Part shown: positions 34,561 through 45,980 of the stretch, piece by piece | Layout of the letters: each line of letters begins with the position of its first letter | How positions within the stretch are numbered: position 1 is the first letter of the stretch | Assembly (NCBI GenBank): GCA_037176885.1 | Contig: JAWWNJ010000066.1 | Coordinates: forward strand, 868,001-932,000 | Direction: 5' to 3' | DNA from: Favolaschia claudopus | Taxonomy: Eukaryota; Basidiomycota; Agaricomycetes; Agaricales; Mycenaceae | DNA length: 64,000 nucleotides | Notes under the pieces: generated by a model | Databases searched by the model: none | Told to the model about the DNA's origin: nothing | Seen by the model: only the letters and a program-made list of their open reading frames with translations | Program-made: the position numbers and the translations under genes

Positions 34561-37500
34561 TTACCAGGCGTCGTGGTCGAATCGCTCCAACACGGCATTT
34601 GCATCCTCCACGTCTTTTTGTGCCTTTTTTCGCATATAAAATATTGGGCAGTCCTTGCTCGTGCACAAGACATCCTAATAAATCTCAGCCGCCAGCAGAG
34701 AGGTGGGGAAATGAAGCAGACCTGGTGCAGTGAGCCCTGACACCGCTGGCATTGCGTCCAGAGGCGCGAGAACCTGACTTGAAACGCCGATGTTGTGGAT
34801 ATCTGTTTCTGATACAGCTCCCCCATGCGTGGCCGGCAGTTATTGCAGAGCGCGCCATCTAGCAATCATAAGCAAATTAGAATGATTGTCGATGCCCGAC
34901 TTACTCTTCACACTGTTATTGGGTCGAAGTGGTGTCTTGCAGCCTAGACACGTTACGGTCTTAACAGCGAACTTCATGAGGCCGCCGACTGTCGGTGTAG
35001 CAATTTGTATCGTTCGAGTGTGGTCGCCGGACACTGAAAGAACATTAGCTAAGAAAGTTTGCAGCTCTGAAAACACCTACGTAGAGAATTGGCTCTCTCG
35101 CCAAGGATGGGCTCGAATATACGCAGGAGCGGTTTAGATAGTTGATTTTCCAGGTAATATTTTGTGTCGATCGGCACGTTATTTTCCAAAACGTACAGCG
35201 GATCCTCGGATTTTTCGTATGCAGCAGCACCTGCAGACGAAAGTCTCGGTCCCTTGTCCGACATCAAGAGCAGTGTAAATCGCACCTTTCATGCCTTTGA
35301 TAATCACGTATGCGACACGATCGCCCAACGCAGGAGCCGACCCTGTCTCTCTAGATCAGTAGACAGTCCGCACTAACGTGCACCGACGTACCAGCATCGC
35401 GCTTCTTCATCCGCTCCGCCAATTCGACGTGTGCTTGCTTTCCCACATAATCTAGTCACCGTAAGCCAAGTGATTTGGGAGACACAAAACAACACACCGC
35501 TCTTTGAAAGGGCTTTGGTAATCACGAGTTGAGACATATCGATCTTATTTTGCAACAGGTCCGCTATCGTCTGCTTTGTGTATCTGTCGATGCATCAGTC
35601 ATAGCGAATCGGCACGAGAGAAATGAGAGACTCACTCTTCGGCACCCTTGACATCTCGGTTAATCAACATCTTGTGTAGGCACGTCTCAATGACTGTGGA
35701 CACCAGACGGCAGTTATCACGTCGTACAGTCTGGCGATAAAGATGAGAACCGAAGAAAAGTTATTAGGGTACAGACCCACCTCAATACCCTTCGTATCCA
35801 TCTTGTCATACTTTTCGGGTCTCGTCCAATACAACCCCGCATATCGTTTCTTGCTGATTAGAAGATACGGGAAATATACTTTCTCGAATTCAAGCTTGAT
35901 AGGCTTGACGAACTTGGAGGTAACCAGCTCAGCAGCTTCGCTGCCTGTAAAAAATTGTCAAAAAGTTACACGATGCTTCCCGGAAAAACACCTACCGAGA
36001 GCCATGACCTTTTCTAGGTCCTTGGGACCAAACTTCACCATAACGGAGTCGGTATCACCGTATATGACTTCGGCGTTATGCGTGTGGCCGTTGTCAATAC
36101 TGTATTCAGCTTCGACCTCCTGTCGATTGGTTAGACCAGCTCCCTCGAGACCGCGGGTGCTAACCTGCTTGGTCTTCTCAATCATTTGTCGCCCATAAGC
36201 AGTGGTGCTGGACGAGATCTCCAGACAGGGAAGTTTTCCGATTGTAGCACCAGTGAACCCGTATACCGAGTTAGCACTGATCTGCGATGCGTAACGAGAG
36301 TTAGAGTCGCAGACCAATTATTCCGCTACAAAAAAAACAAACCTTCAGCGCAAGCTGTCGTCCATCCAGAACAGCTCGTTTGAATGGATCCGTCTCCTTC
36401 TTCAGATCCGCTTTTGCTCGCTTACGAGCAGAGATCAGGTCCTCTAGAACAAGAGGCAGTAAACCTTTTCTCCTCTTCGTTGTAGCGAACATGTCTGAAA
36501 ACCCGAGTCAGTTACGGAGAAGCACAAAATATCGGAAGACCGACCGTTGTTGGGCGTGACAATATAGTCCACATCCCTTACCAAACCTAAACGTTCAACG
36601 GTGCCTTTGTCAAGCAAGGTGGTGTAACAAAGGTTGTGCGCCATCATAATCGAGGGATATAGCGAGCTGAAATCTAGCGTGGCGATAGGAGAGTCGTAAT
36701 AACCTTTCTTTGGCTCAATAACCGTGGCACCTTCGTATTGTTCATCGGTGCCTAGAAAAAAAACTGAACAATATACATCGTTCATCAGGGCTCAAAAGCT
36801 ACCTTCACCCTTGAGTGCGGGGATGACATAACCTTCGTCGTTTGCTCGACGGAAAAGTTGAGACAAAACCTTGATCGACTGGCCGCGAGCTAAAAGGTAG
36901 TTGAAGGGAACGCCAGTGACACGCGCCATCTCCACATAGTTTACGAAACACATGAGTTTGTCCAGTAACCGCTGGGGGAGATAGGCGTCCTGTGAAAACA
37001 GTAAGCGGGGTATACATGAGTCAACTAACCGATGGTCACCTTCAAGCAATAAACTGCCAACCGTCGTCGCGACTCGGGTGTACCATTTTGCAGCTCAGTA
37101 ATGACCGAGTGATGGACGTCCTCTTTCTGTTCGCCGAGAAACTGGGCACAAACAGCGTTGAGCGTGTAGCTGCGTAGCTTGTGTTCTCTTTGCATGAACT
37201 GCAGAACATCCATCTGAAGACGACCTTCAAGCTGAGTGTCCTTTGAATCACGCTGACCGTAGGCTTTTGAAGAGAAATGCGTGTCTTTGGCTTCCGTTTT
37301 GTGGCCTATAGACAGAATTAGATGGGAACAGACGACTAAGACAGATACACTCACCTTTGAGTCTTCCGAGGAACGGGAAATCAACGACCTTTAGAGCCTT
37401 TGCACGGTCCAGGAGGTAGGGGAAATCGAATCCGGCAATGTTATACCCAATAACAAGATCGGGGTCCACTTCATTGACGAAATCGCTCCAGCGCTGAAGC

Positions 37501-39009
37501 AGATCTTTCTCACTGTCGAATGTAAGAACCTGAGAGCCAACGATATTCGAGCACGAATTGAGTGTGAACACATTCCTAATGAATGGTTTTTGCTCCCCTG
37601 GTTTGAATGATCGGCAATTGAGCGCTACGAAATAAGAGACCACTGTACCTTGCCGGGTAACCATGTTGGCGATTTGGATCACCGGATCCTCTTCAGCCTC
37701 AGGGAAAATACCCTTTCTTCCGGCGCACTCGATATCGAAACTTAGAATACGAAGAGGAGCTATGGTGGACCAGTCTCCGTCTGGCGCATGCGAGATGAAT
37801 TCATCGTATCTGAAAAAAGTTGAGTCATGGTTAAGGCTTTGAATTCTCGGCTCACTTGACACTGATTTCCAATTGGCAATGCGACTTTTTCTGTTTCCCT
37901 TCATGGATAGTATACTTGCCAGCCGGTACTTCAATCCAGTTCATCCCCACCACCTACAAGAGATATCAGACGTGTACAGGCAATACACAAAGCTCGAGAC
38001 CTTGGTGTCGATCATGAAACGGAGAACATAAGCGATATTACTCTCGTATGTGGAAATGGGTCTATCGCGCGGGAAAGGCTCGAAGTTGATCTCGTTCCGT
38101 TCGAAAGTGCGTGGATATCCAGCATTAATGTCAGTGCCAGCAACGTCGGACGAGGGACGAATACTCATCTCGTACTTTCGGTAAGGTTTTTGGGTTTACA
38201 ATGGTGAGTTTGATGAAAGGTGTCCAGTCGTCGCCTCTGTACTGCCAAAGAGTTCGCTTCGACACGAGTGAGACACTAGTAACTGCGTCCTTGTCGCCAG
38301 GTCCCTGAACCAGTCCCTGCGCAACACTTGAATCAGTAGCGCATGCGGTAATCCAGAAACAAATGCGAACATTGAGATGCTGACGGAAAGGCTCGAGATC
38401 TGCTTCTGTGAAGCCTCTCGGCTGAGCAACATAGAAGTAAGGTTTGAATCCGGTCACATTGGCCAAGACACTGTTGCCCTCCTAATGAAGATGAGAGTGG
38501 TCCTGGCGAAATTGCGAGCAAGCTAACCTTGGTGACACCGTACATTCGTAAAGATATCTCTCCGTAGTTGTCGTTTTCTTCCACATCAATCTGTTGGAAG
38601 ACTATCCACGATGAATGCTAGTTTCTATACAAGAAGATATGGCTACCTATGGAGTTTTGTTTGGAATTTATGGGAGGAAGCGGTGGCCTAGACCAGCAGT
38701 CGGAGCCGCCCTCCGCGCCTACGCAGTATGATATTCAAGCGGCCATCTCAAGGAACGAGCGATGCACGCACCGGTACCCTCTACGGCCTCTTCTTTCAGT
38801 TTCTCGAGCACTTGTGCGAACGAAGACTGGACCGGCTGAGAAGCAAAAGAGCCCGAAGCCTCCAGCTTTCTTCTCTTCGCCGCTGGCTGGGATCCGCGAG
38901 ACGATTCATGGCTGGCAGCGCGTCAATACACGCGATGCGACGCGTCAATGGGAGAAAGAAACCTATGAAGAGGCGTGTTCTCCTTCGTGGTGGGTGTCGC
39001 AGTCGGCAT
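34561..39009 (-). CDS. POL3: DNA polymerase delta catalytic subunit
   Basis: A B-family polymerase with 3'-5' exonuclease, the main lagging-strand replicase. The start [15 protein letters not shown] joins across a 51-base intron to [20 protein letters not shown]; this intron removes an in-frame stop. Exonuclease motifs are [10 protein letters not shown] (I), [11 protein letters not shown] (II) and YCLKDAYLP (III, across an intron). Polymerase motifs are [20 protein letters not shown] (A), [13 protein letters not shown] (B) and YGDTDSVMV (C). The C-terminal CysA motif includes CLGCKTPL and [10 protein letters not shown]. The CysB motif [10 protein letters not shown] joined to [13 protein letters not shown] is the iron-sulfur site in this family. 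The protein ends ERFDHDAW. About a dozen and a half short introns. Confidence 0.96.
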
Positions 39010-39298
39010 TCTGAGTTTTTAGGCAGGTAGAGGAGGGCTGGAACGCGTCGGAGGTGGTCAAGAGGTGGTGGTAGTGGATCAAGTCAAGAGCGCGTTTGTG
39101 GTTTGTCACACGGTCACAGACGCGTCCGAGTCGAATTTCTCATTCACTACCACTTCCAGCCCTTCTCAACATCTGTTTTATATTCAGGTATGCAGCTACC
39201 AAATATCATATTAGATTCTCTCTATACGGGTCATCTTCCAGAGTTCAACCAATCTTGCTGAGCCCGGCCCCAACCCCTTCGAATGCCTGCCACGAGCC
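39010..39298. promoter_or_regulatory. bidirectional promoter POL3 / F-box gene with two ACGCGT boxes
   Basis: 289 bp. ACGCGT occurs at 39043-39048 and 39120-39125, 34 and 111 bases upstream of the POL3 start. ACGCGT is the MluI cell-cycle box bound by MBF at S-phase genes in yeasts. Whether this fungus uses it the same way is inferred. Confidence 0.5.
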
Positions 39299-40768
39299 AT
39301 GCCTCTCTCTGCAAAATCCATCGTTCTGTCTAATGATATGATTGAATATCAGCACCAAGCCACCCTTGTACGAGGTCCCGATGGCGCCGTCCTTTTTGCT
39401 CCCATGAATCGATTCGCTCTCACTCTGCCCCCTGAAATTACTTGGTACATATTCACTCTATGCTTACCGGACTCCGACTTCATCAAGCCCAACCCATCTA
39501 CCGCTCCCCTACTGCTCTGTCGTGTCTGCAGGTTGTGGCGATTTCTAGCTTTGAGCACTCCCAAGCTCTGGGCGTCCTTGTACATCGATCTGGACTGGTT
39601 TTCTTATTGGTCTTCAAATTACGAGTCGGACGAAGAGGAGGAGGTGGAGGGGACACACGAGAAGCTCGAGGGACGACTTGAACTGGATACGTTTCTCTGC
39701 GACTGGATTTCGAATGCGGGACATGAGCCACTCTCCATTCGTGTCGAAGGAAACACCAATACCAAAACTTTTTATTTAGGGGCCGCCGGTCAGGTTGGAT
39801 CCTTACTTGGCATGATTGGCAAGCGCGCAGAACAGTGGCACAACATGTCCTTTGTCTCCTCATCGGCATGTTTTCGTTCCATGCTACCGCTGGATTTCGT
39901 AGCGTGCCCTTCACTGGAACAGCTGATGCTGCCCGAGATTCGATTTTCGGAGACCCCATGGATGCTGGATCTCCCGTGGAAACAGCTTACCTGCTTCCGT
40001 ACAGCCAAAATAAGCATTTTGGACTGCCTGCACGTCCTTCGTCACGGTCGGCGCCTACTCGACTGTTCGTTCTCCCTTTGTCGCGATGTTTTGTTTCCGA
40101 TTGCATCCCTTCCGCCTCTCAATCTTCAGGTCCTAAGAATCATTGATACGACCACCGAACTCCTTGCTTTGACCCTTCTTCAATACTTAACGCTACCTTC
40201 CTTGAAGCGATTTGCGCTCAAATTCGACGGCCCAAGGCACACCCATCGCGATCTTTCGCGCCTGATTGGCTTCGCTTCTCGCTCTTCGTTTTGCCTCGAC
40301 ACCCTGACCTTCTGTCTCATGCCCGTGCCAGAGGCTCTTTTGACATGTGCCCTTCACGCGTTCCCCTCCGTCGCCCATCTAAAACTTCAACTCCGTCAGC
40401 CCACCGACGAGCTCATTCGTCATCTTCGGTACGATGTTGATCTCCTGCCTCACTTGCAATCTCTGCATATAGTGCAAAATCTCCCCTGCCCTCATCCATT
40501 ATGTCCTGATCCAGTCGCCTTGATCAAAATGCTCGCAAGCAGATGGGAAATTACTCTGAACCCAAGAGTCGTTAGAAAAACCAAGCTTCTGTCTTTCCAA
40601 TTCAGTCATTCTCAGCCACCATCCAAGGCGATGAAGGATTTCACGAATACCTTGCGCCGGCACAAGCTTTTCAGTCTGCTAGAGGAAGCTGGGATGGGGT
40701 TGGAGTTGGGTGGAACTGATTCGTCGTCTAACTGGATTGTCTCTCACTCGGCCTCAAACCATAATTAG
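39299..40768 (+). CDS. F-box protein, single exon
   Basis: An uninterrupted reading frame. Near residue 40 is the F-box, FALTLPPEITWYIFTLCLPD then APLLLCRVCRLWRFLALSTP and LWASLYIDLDWF, the form seen in large Agaricomycete F-box families. A long leucine-patterned C-terminal region (for example LQYLTLPSLKRFALKFDG and LKLQLRQPTDELIRHLRYD) suggests degenerate leucine-rich repeats for substrate binding. It is probably an adaptor of SCF ubiquitin ligases; no substrate can be inferred. It is followed directly by a paralogue in the same direction. Confidence 0.85.
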   Translation: MPLSAKSIVLSNDMIEYQHQATLVRGPDGAVLFAPMNRFALTLPPEITWYIFTLCLPDSDFIKPNPSTAPLLLCRVCRLWRFLALSTPKLWASLYIDLDWFSYWSSNYESDEEEEVEGTHEKLEGRLELDTFLCDWISNAGHEPLSIRVEGNTNTKTFYLGAAGQVGSLLGMIGKRAEQWHNMSFVSSSACFRSMLPLDFVACPSLEQLMLPEIRFSETPWMLDLPWKQLTCFRTAKISILDCLHVLRHGRRLLDCSFSLCRDVLFPIASLPPLNLQVLRIIDTTTELLALTLLQYLTLPSLKRFALKFDGPRHTHRDLSRLIGFASRSSFCLDTLTFCLMPVPEALLTCALHAFPSVAHLKLQLRQPTDELIRHLRYDVDLLPHLQSLHIVQNLPCPHPLCPDPVALIKMLASRWEITLNPRVVRKTKLLSFQFSHSQPPSKAMKDFTNTLRRHKLFSLLEEAGMGLELGGTDSSSNWIVSHSASNHN

Positions 40769-40866
40769 CTGTCTTTGTAGTGCGAAGTAATTCGTTCGTT
40801 GGCTGCTTATATGGGCACTGCAAACTCTTCTTTGGGGTCCATTGCGTTCCTATACTGAGCATGTGA

Positions 40867-42531
40867 TGGTGAGCGGCAAACACCGGTTTGCTTTTGGCTC
40901 TTGCCACTATCTCTTTTTTTGGCGGACCCAGTAAGTACGCCTCAAGGCTCGAGCGCAGCTGCCTGAATCAATTTCAGTCAATCCTATGTAACTCAATTCC
41001 ACCGTCAATTAACTCAATTCCACCGTCAAATAACAACCGCTTTAGAGATTACCAGAACCAACACTGCATCATACAACGTGCGGATGGGATTCTCTCCTAC
41101 GGCCCTCTCAAGCGACCCGCGCTCGCTATCCCGCCGGAGATCACCGCAGAGATATTCTTAAATTGTCTACCAGACGAGACGTTCATCCCTCCAAACTCAA
41201 AGCACGCACCATTAGTGCTGTGCCACGTCTGCCGCCAATGGCGCATCATTGCATTCAATACACCCGGCCTCTGGGCCTCCTTATACGTCGACTACAACTG
41301 GTTCGAATACCCCGGGTTGGACGACCTTCTTTGTGGGTGGCTTTCCCGGAGCGGAGACTTGCCATTGAAATTGCGAATTGACGAGAGTGACGCCTATTGC
41401 ATTCAACCGGGTGTCAAACTCCTGGATGACCAATTGGATGCGGTGTTGAGTATGGTCGGAGAACTATCTGCTCGATGGCAACATATCTGGTTCAGCGTCT
41501 TCCCGGACGCGCTCGAGTTGCTCTTCCCTTCCGGAGCTAAGTTTCCACGGTTGAATAATCTCACTGTGGAATTGGCATCCGAGTACAGCTACGAGGACCC
41601 CCGATTTCCTATAGCTTTCTATGGGTACCCTCCATATGTCCTGGAGGACGCCCATTCACTCCAGGAAGTGCAGTTCCTTCAAGCACCTTGGTGGGCGCTA
41701 AGCATCCCCCCGACATCCTTAACAACCTATACTTCGGAGAGAATTCGTGCTTCGGAATGCCTCGAAGTTCTCAGGAGCTCCGTTAACCTCACAAAGGCTT
41801 CCTTTGGCCTCATTCCGCCGGACCCCGACAGTTCAAGCAAACACATCTCTCCGAAGTCGTCATATCCCAAAGTCTGTGATTTGACTTTGTCGGAACGCCT
41901 AGAATTTGTTAGCTCGCCCATTGTCGCTATGGAGTTGCTCCGACATCTCACATTTCCCTCTCTCAAAAATTTTGCTCTCAAGTTTGAGGCAGGGGAAGAT
42001 CACCCTCCAGGCGATATCTCGGAGCTCATCTTCTTTGCAACTCCTTCCTTGCGTCGACTGGAAAAGCTCACCTTATGTTTCCTCCCCACCTTGGAGATCG
42101 GCCTTCTACAATGCCTGCAGGGATTTTCCTCCATCAACACCCTTCAATTACAACTCCGCACAAGCATGAACGAGTTGGTTATCCGACTCACTTACGATAA
42201 AGATTTTCTCCCCCGGTTGCAGTCGATGCACATCGTCTATGCTCCATGCTCCTGGCATCCAGCGAACAGAGTGTATCGCGGACCGTCCTCGGACAGTGTA
42301 CTGGAAATGCTTCTCACGAGGTGGTATCCTTCAGAGCTGGTGGCGGGCCGTGCTCGATTGCAGTCATTCCAATTGGACTTGGACGACCACGCGCCCACAG
42401 CCCTGGATGGTATGAATTTATTCACGACATTGGCGCTGTCAGATCCGCGGTACCAACGACTGCGAGACGCGGGTATGTGTATTCTGTTCAAGAAGGCAGA
42501 GCCATACAACACATGGTATGTCGAATACTGA
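40867..42531 (+). CDS. F-box protein, paralogue of upstream gene
   Basis: A second F-box gene in tandem. The F-box is LAIPPEITAEIFLNCLPDE then APLVLCHVCRQWRIIAFNTP and LWASLYVDYNWF, closely matching its neighbour, with the same leucine-patterned tail (LTFPSLKNFALKFEAG, LQLQLRTSMNELVIRLTYD). The open frame contains no ATG before the F-box. The best model starts at the ATG at 40867, followed at once by a gtgagc donor and an acceptor at 40977, then SILCNSIPPSINSIPPSNNN. That model is tentative. A 21-base unit is repeated in tandem at 40990-41029 (NSIPPSI/NSIPPSN). Confidence 0.75.
40990..41029 (+). repeat. short tandem duplication inside F-box gene
   Basis: Two copies of aactcaattccaccgtcaa at a 21-base period. 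The duplication keeps the frame and adds seven residues. Confidence 0.8.
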
Positions 42532-42863
42532 GTCTCAGTCCGCCGCAAGCGCTTCGTAATACCCAGTCGATATTCCACAATGTTACATTACAGCTCGGCG
42601 TATAGTTCCCAAAACCATATACACAATAAATTTTCAAATTATGTGAGGCACACTGTAACCGTTGTTCTCCAGAACATCGTCGTGACGTCCAGTGCTGCAG
42701 CACTAGCACTGGGAGTGTGAGAGCTTGTGGACAAACCGCTTATTGGTGGCCGGATCAGCCGACGGAGGAGACTCCCTTCAACTTCAACCAAGCTGAGCGC
42801 TTGAACACATCTGTGGGCTTCAAGCTCCAAGACTTCCACGATTAATCTAGTACACCAGTCCAT
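42532..42863. other. intergenic, no supported gene
   Basis: 332 bp between the F-box gene and the CoA-transferase, both rightward. A 75-codon minus-strand frame (42639-42863) fits no family and I do not call it. It should hold the CoA-transferase promoter. Confidence 0.4.
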
Positions 42864-44676
42864 ATGCTGCAGCGGGTTTGTCTACATACCCGGGGGGGTT
42901 CACACCTTCGCCATTACCATCCTACCCGCCCTACAATGAGCTCAGCAACCGGGATGCCCCCGCCGTTGAAAGGCGTTCGCGTCCTTGACCTAACACGCGT
43001 CTTGGCTGGCCCCACGGCCACCATGCTACTAGCCGACCTTGGTGCAGACGTTGTGAAAGTTGAAGAAATCACTCGAGGCGACGATACCCGTAATTTCTGT
43101 CTTCTTGGCTTGGAACATCTGTGTAGGGACTTGAACTGGTCTTACTCTTAGGTACTTGGAGTCCCCCTTCAGCCCCAACTCTGGCCTCTTCGCCTGAAAG
43201 CTCCTCCCATCTTCCCTCCGAATCCGCCTATTTTCTGGCTGTGAACAGAAACAAACGGTCTATGACTGTAAGTCGCGCTCTGACACTGATGTTATCGAGT
43301 CTTCATGAGCCTGATAGGTCAATTTCAAAGAGCCGGAAGGTCTACAGATCGTCCGCAAGCTTGTGGAGCGTGCAGATGTTCTCGTAGAAAACTTCATATC
43401 CGGCAAGCTTGCAACCATGGGGCTTGGCTGGGAGGATTGCCAGAAAATCAATCCTCGTCTCATATACACCTCAATTACGGGTCCGTTCAAGCTACCATTC
43501 CAATTGATCCATTGTTGAATTTGGACATGGACATCAGGATATGGCTAGTCACTCTATGACATTGAAACTTAAAGACGCGAAAATAATGTTTTTAGCGCGG
43601 TACAGGCCAGACAGGCCCTTACCGCACCGCTGCAGGGTACGATGTCATCGTTGAGGCCGAAGCTGGTCTCATGCACATGTAAGTCAGTTCGTTGAGTATC
43701 TACACCTCGTTCATGACACTACGTTGCAGTACCGGCGAACCAGATCGACCACCTTCCAAGGTTGGAGTGGCCGCAACTGACATAGCTACGGGATTGTATG
43801 CGCATGGCGCCATAATGGCAGCGCTCCTCTCACGGCAGCAGACTGGAAAAGGCGTCTGGATTGACTGCAATCTCTTCGAAACCCAGGTAAGGTTTTCTCG
43901 ATCTACGGACATCAACTCCGTTCTCATTGGGGTCAAGATCGCAGGCCTCGCCAATATCGCCTCCAACTATCTGATAGCAGGGACAGAAGCTTCCCGCCAC
44001 GGTACGGCGCACCCTTCCGTCGTTCCTTACCAAGTGTTTCCTTGCCGCGACGGATTTATCATGATTGGCGCGGGGAACAATAAACAATTCGCCATCCTGT
44101 GTGAAGTCCTCGGCGAGCCCTCTCTTGCGCTCGACCCTCGCTTCATGACCAACGAAGTACGCGTGATGAACCGCGATGAACTCGTTGAGATCATGGAGGA
44201 AGCGCTCATGCGGCATGGCCGCGATCATTGGCTCAAGCGACTCACGGGGCGTGGGTGAGTGCTCATGATCAAATATCTAGCGGGAGGATGGCAGATCTCA
44301 TTTTACTAACAGAGTTCCGTTTGGTCCCATCAACAACATTCGACAGACGTTTGAGCACCCCCAAGCTGTAGCACGAGGAGTCGTGACTGAGGTGGAGGTA
44401 TGAATTCTCCAACAGCTTGATTCGTATTCTGATCTCTGAACCCAGCATCCGAGGGCGGGCAAAATTAAGCTCGTGGCGCCGGCAGTTTCATACAACGGGG
44501 AGAAGATGAAAGTTCGACGACCGCCGCCATGGCTGTCTCAGCACACAGAAGAGGTCTGTATTCTCAGACTGTAATTTTTGTGGCACGCGGCTGATATCGG
44601 TTTCTGCATAGGTCATGAAGGAGTTGGGATACAGTTCCGAGGAGGTTTCAGATTTGCGAGGAAAGGGAATTATCTA
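42864..44676 (+). CDS. class III (CaiB/BaiF) CoA-transferase, SUGCT type
   Basis: Resembles succinyl-CoA:glutarate CoA-transferase. The Arg/His-rich N-terminus [18 protein letters not shown] fits a mitochondrial presequence. The core begins [20 protein letters not shown] followed by [14 protein letters not shown]. The family then shows [60 protein letters not shown] and [14 protein letters not shown]. Later motifs are [44 protein letters not shown] and [14 protein letters not shown]. It ends SDLRGKGII. Introns follow the GDDTR and ITG segments and several others. Substrate choice (glutarate or another dicarboxylate) cannot be told from sequence. Confidence 0.88.
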
Positions 44677-44855
44677 GAGCAGACATGAAATTGTAACCTA
44701 TTTGACAATGGACACGCCTTTTCAGCCAATTCTGCCCCCCTAACTAATTGAGCCATATTGAAGATTCAGGCTGAGCAACGCCGTGATTAAGGTGTCCATT
44801 ATATTGTTACATTTTATTGCCCACTTTCAAGTACCTAGCTTATTCTATGCTGTAT

Positions 44856-45980
44856 CTACTCTTTGAGGAACGTGTCATTCAGAAGACGGATCGTCTCTGT
44901 AGGGCCGTCGACGGAGTGTCCGATGGTGCGTGAGTCGGAAAAAATTTCATAGTCGTTCCCACCCTACGCAAATGAGCATTGATCAACGGCTCCGTATTCG
45001 ACGTACCGGTTGCGTCTTGTCTCCAACGAAATGAATTTCCTCAAACTGCTCATCCTCCACGTGTCGCAAAGAGTAAGTTTTGTCCCATCCATGGGGGAAA
45101 ATGTCGAAAGAGATTTTGCCGCCAATCGAATAGGTGAGCCCATAATCGGGGAACTTTTCCTTGATAGCTTTGATAAAGTTGACGCGGATGTCGTGTTTCT
45201 GTATCCGATCGTTGTAAGCCCGGCACTAGGCAAAATTCTGCCAACAGTTCAAACCTTGTCGAAGGCCTCAAACTCGTTCCTTTCGGCGATCCTATATTGA
45301 AACAGTCAAATCGTGTGCACAGATTGCGTAAAACACACTCACGTTGCATTGCGACCAAGAGGACTAACATTGATCATCCCGTTGCGAAACTCAACAAAAG
45401 TGCCGCTAGAAATGCTTGATTCCTACATTGCACAGGCAGATAGAGAATTTTGTACCGTTTGATGGGTACATCCAAGTCGGCGATGTAGTGCAAGATAAAG
45501 TTGACGAAAGGCTTGTAGCGGTCTTCTCCAACAGATTTGATGAACGATTGGGATTCCAGAAGTTTACCCTGCTTGTAGGCAACAAGACCTGAGGCACATA
45601 CATATCAGAATCAGCACAAGCTTGCCCAAATCTGAGCGAGACCGTTTTCGCAGAACACATAGTCAAAATCTTCGATTACTGGAGGGGCGTTCAGAACGCG
45701 AGCCATGTACAGCGCGAAGACTCGCCATTTCTGCCATTTACCGACAACTGTTCTGAGATTTTGACGAGATTGGAACCGCTAACGACTCCGATGGCAAACT
45801 TCCTTTTTAAAGCGGACAGAGTTTGGATCATCTCAGGGGACGCCGCCTGCGTTTAGACGATTAGATCGCACTAGAGGTGCCAGCAAAGATTCAGACTTGG
45901 CGAGCGAGCGTGAGGGTTTCATCGACATCGAACAAAACTAGCTTCTTGTTGGGTCTGTCGGCAAAGGCAGCGGACACCAT
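44856..45980 (-). CDS. SEC53: phosphomannomutase
   Basis: Converts mannose-6-phosphate to mannose-1-phosphate for GDP-mannose and glycosylation. The start [20 protein letters not shown] contains the HAD nucleophile motif DVDET. It continues [92 protein letters not shown] and [17 protein letters not shown]. The end is LLNDTFLKE. One intron (45679-45725) appears to begin with GC, and only that splice gives [17 protein letters not shown]. It is divergent from VMS1 across 321 bp holding telomere-like repeats. Confidence 0.95.
45679..45725 (-). other. inferred GC-AG intron in SEC53
   Basis: AATG|gcgagt ... cctccag|TAATCG on the minus strand, 47 bases. Joining gives [13 protein letters not shown], matching the family. 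No GT donor nearby gives both the correct phase and a normal intron length. The donor gcgagt differs from gtgagt by one base. Confidence 0.6.

Noticed and set aside
34561..39009. Stop codon in the POL3 N-terminus suggesting a pseudogene
   Set aside because: A canonical 51-base intron removes it and all catalytic motifs downstream are intact.
42639..42863. 75-codon minus-strand frame between F-box and CoA-transferase genes
   Set aside because: No family resemblance, no upstream support, and it fills a likely promoter.
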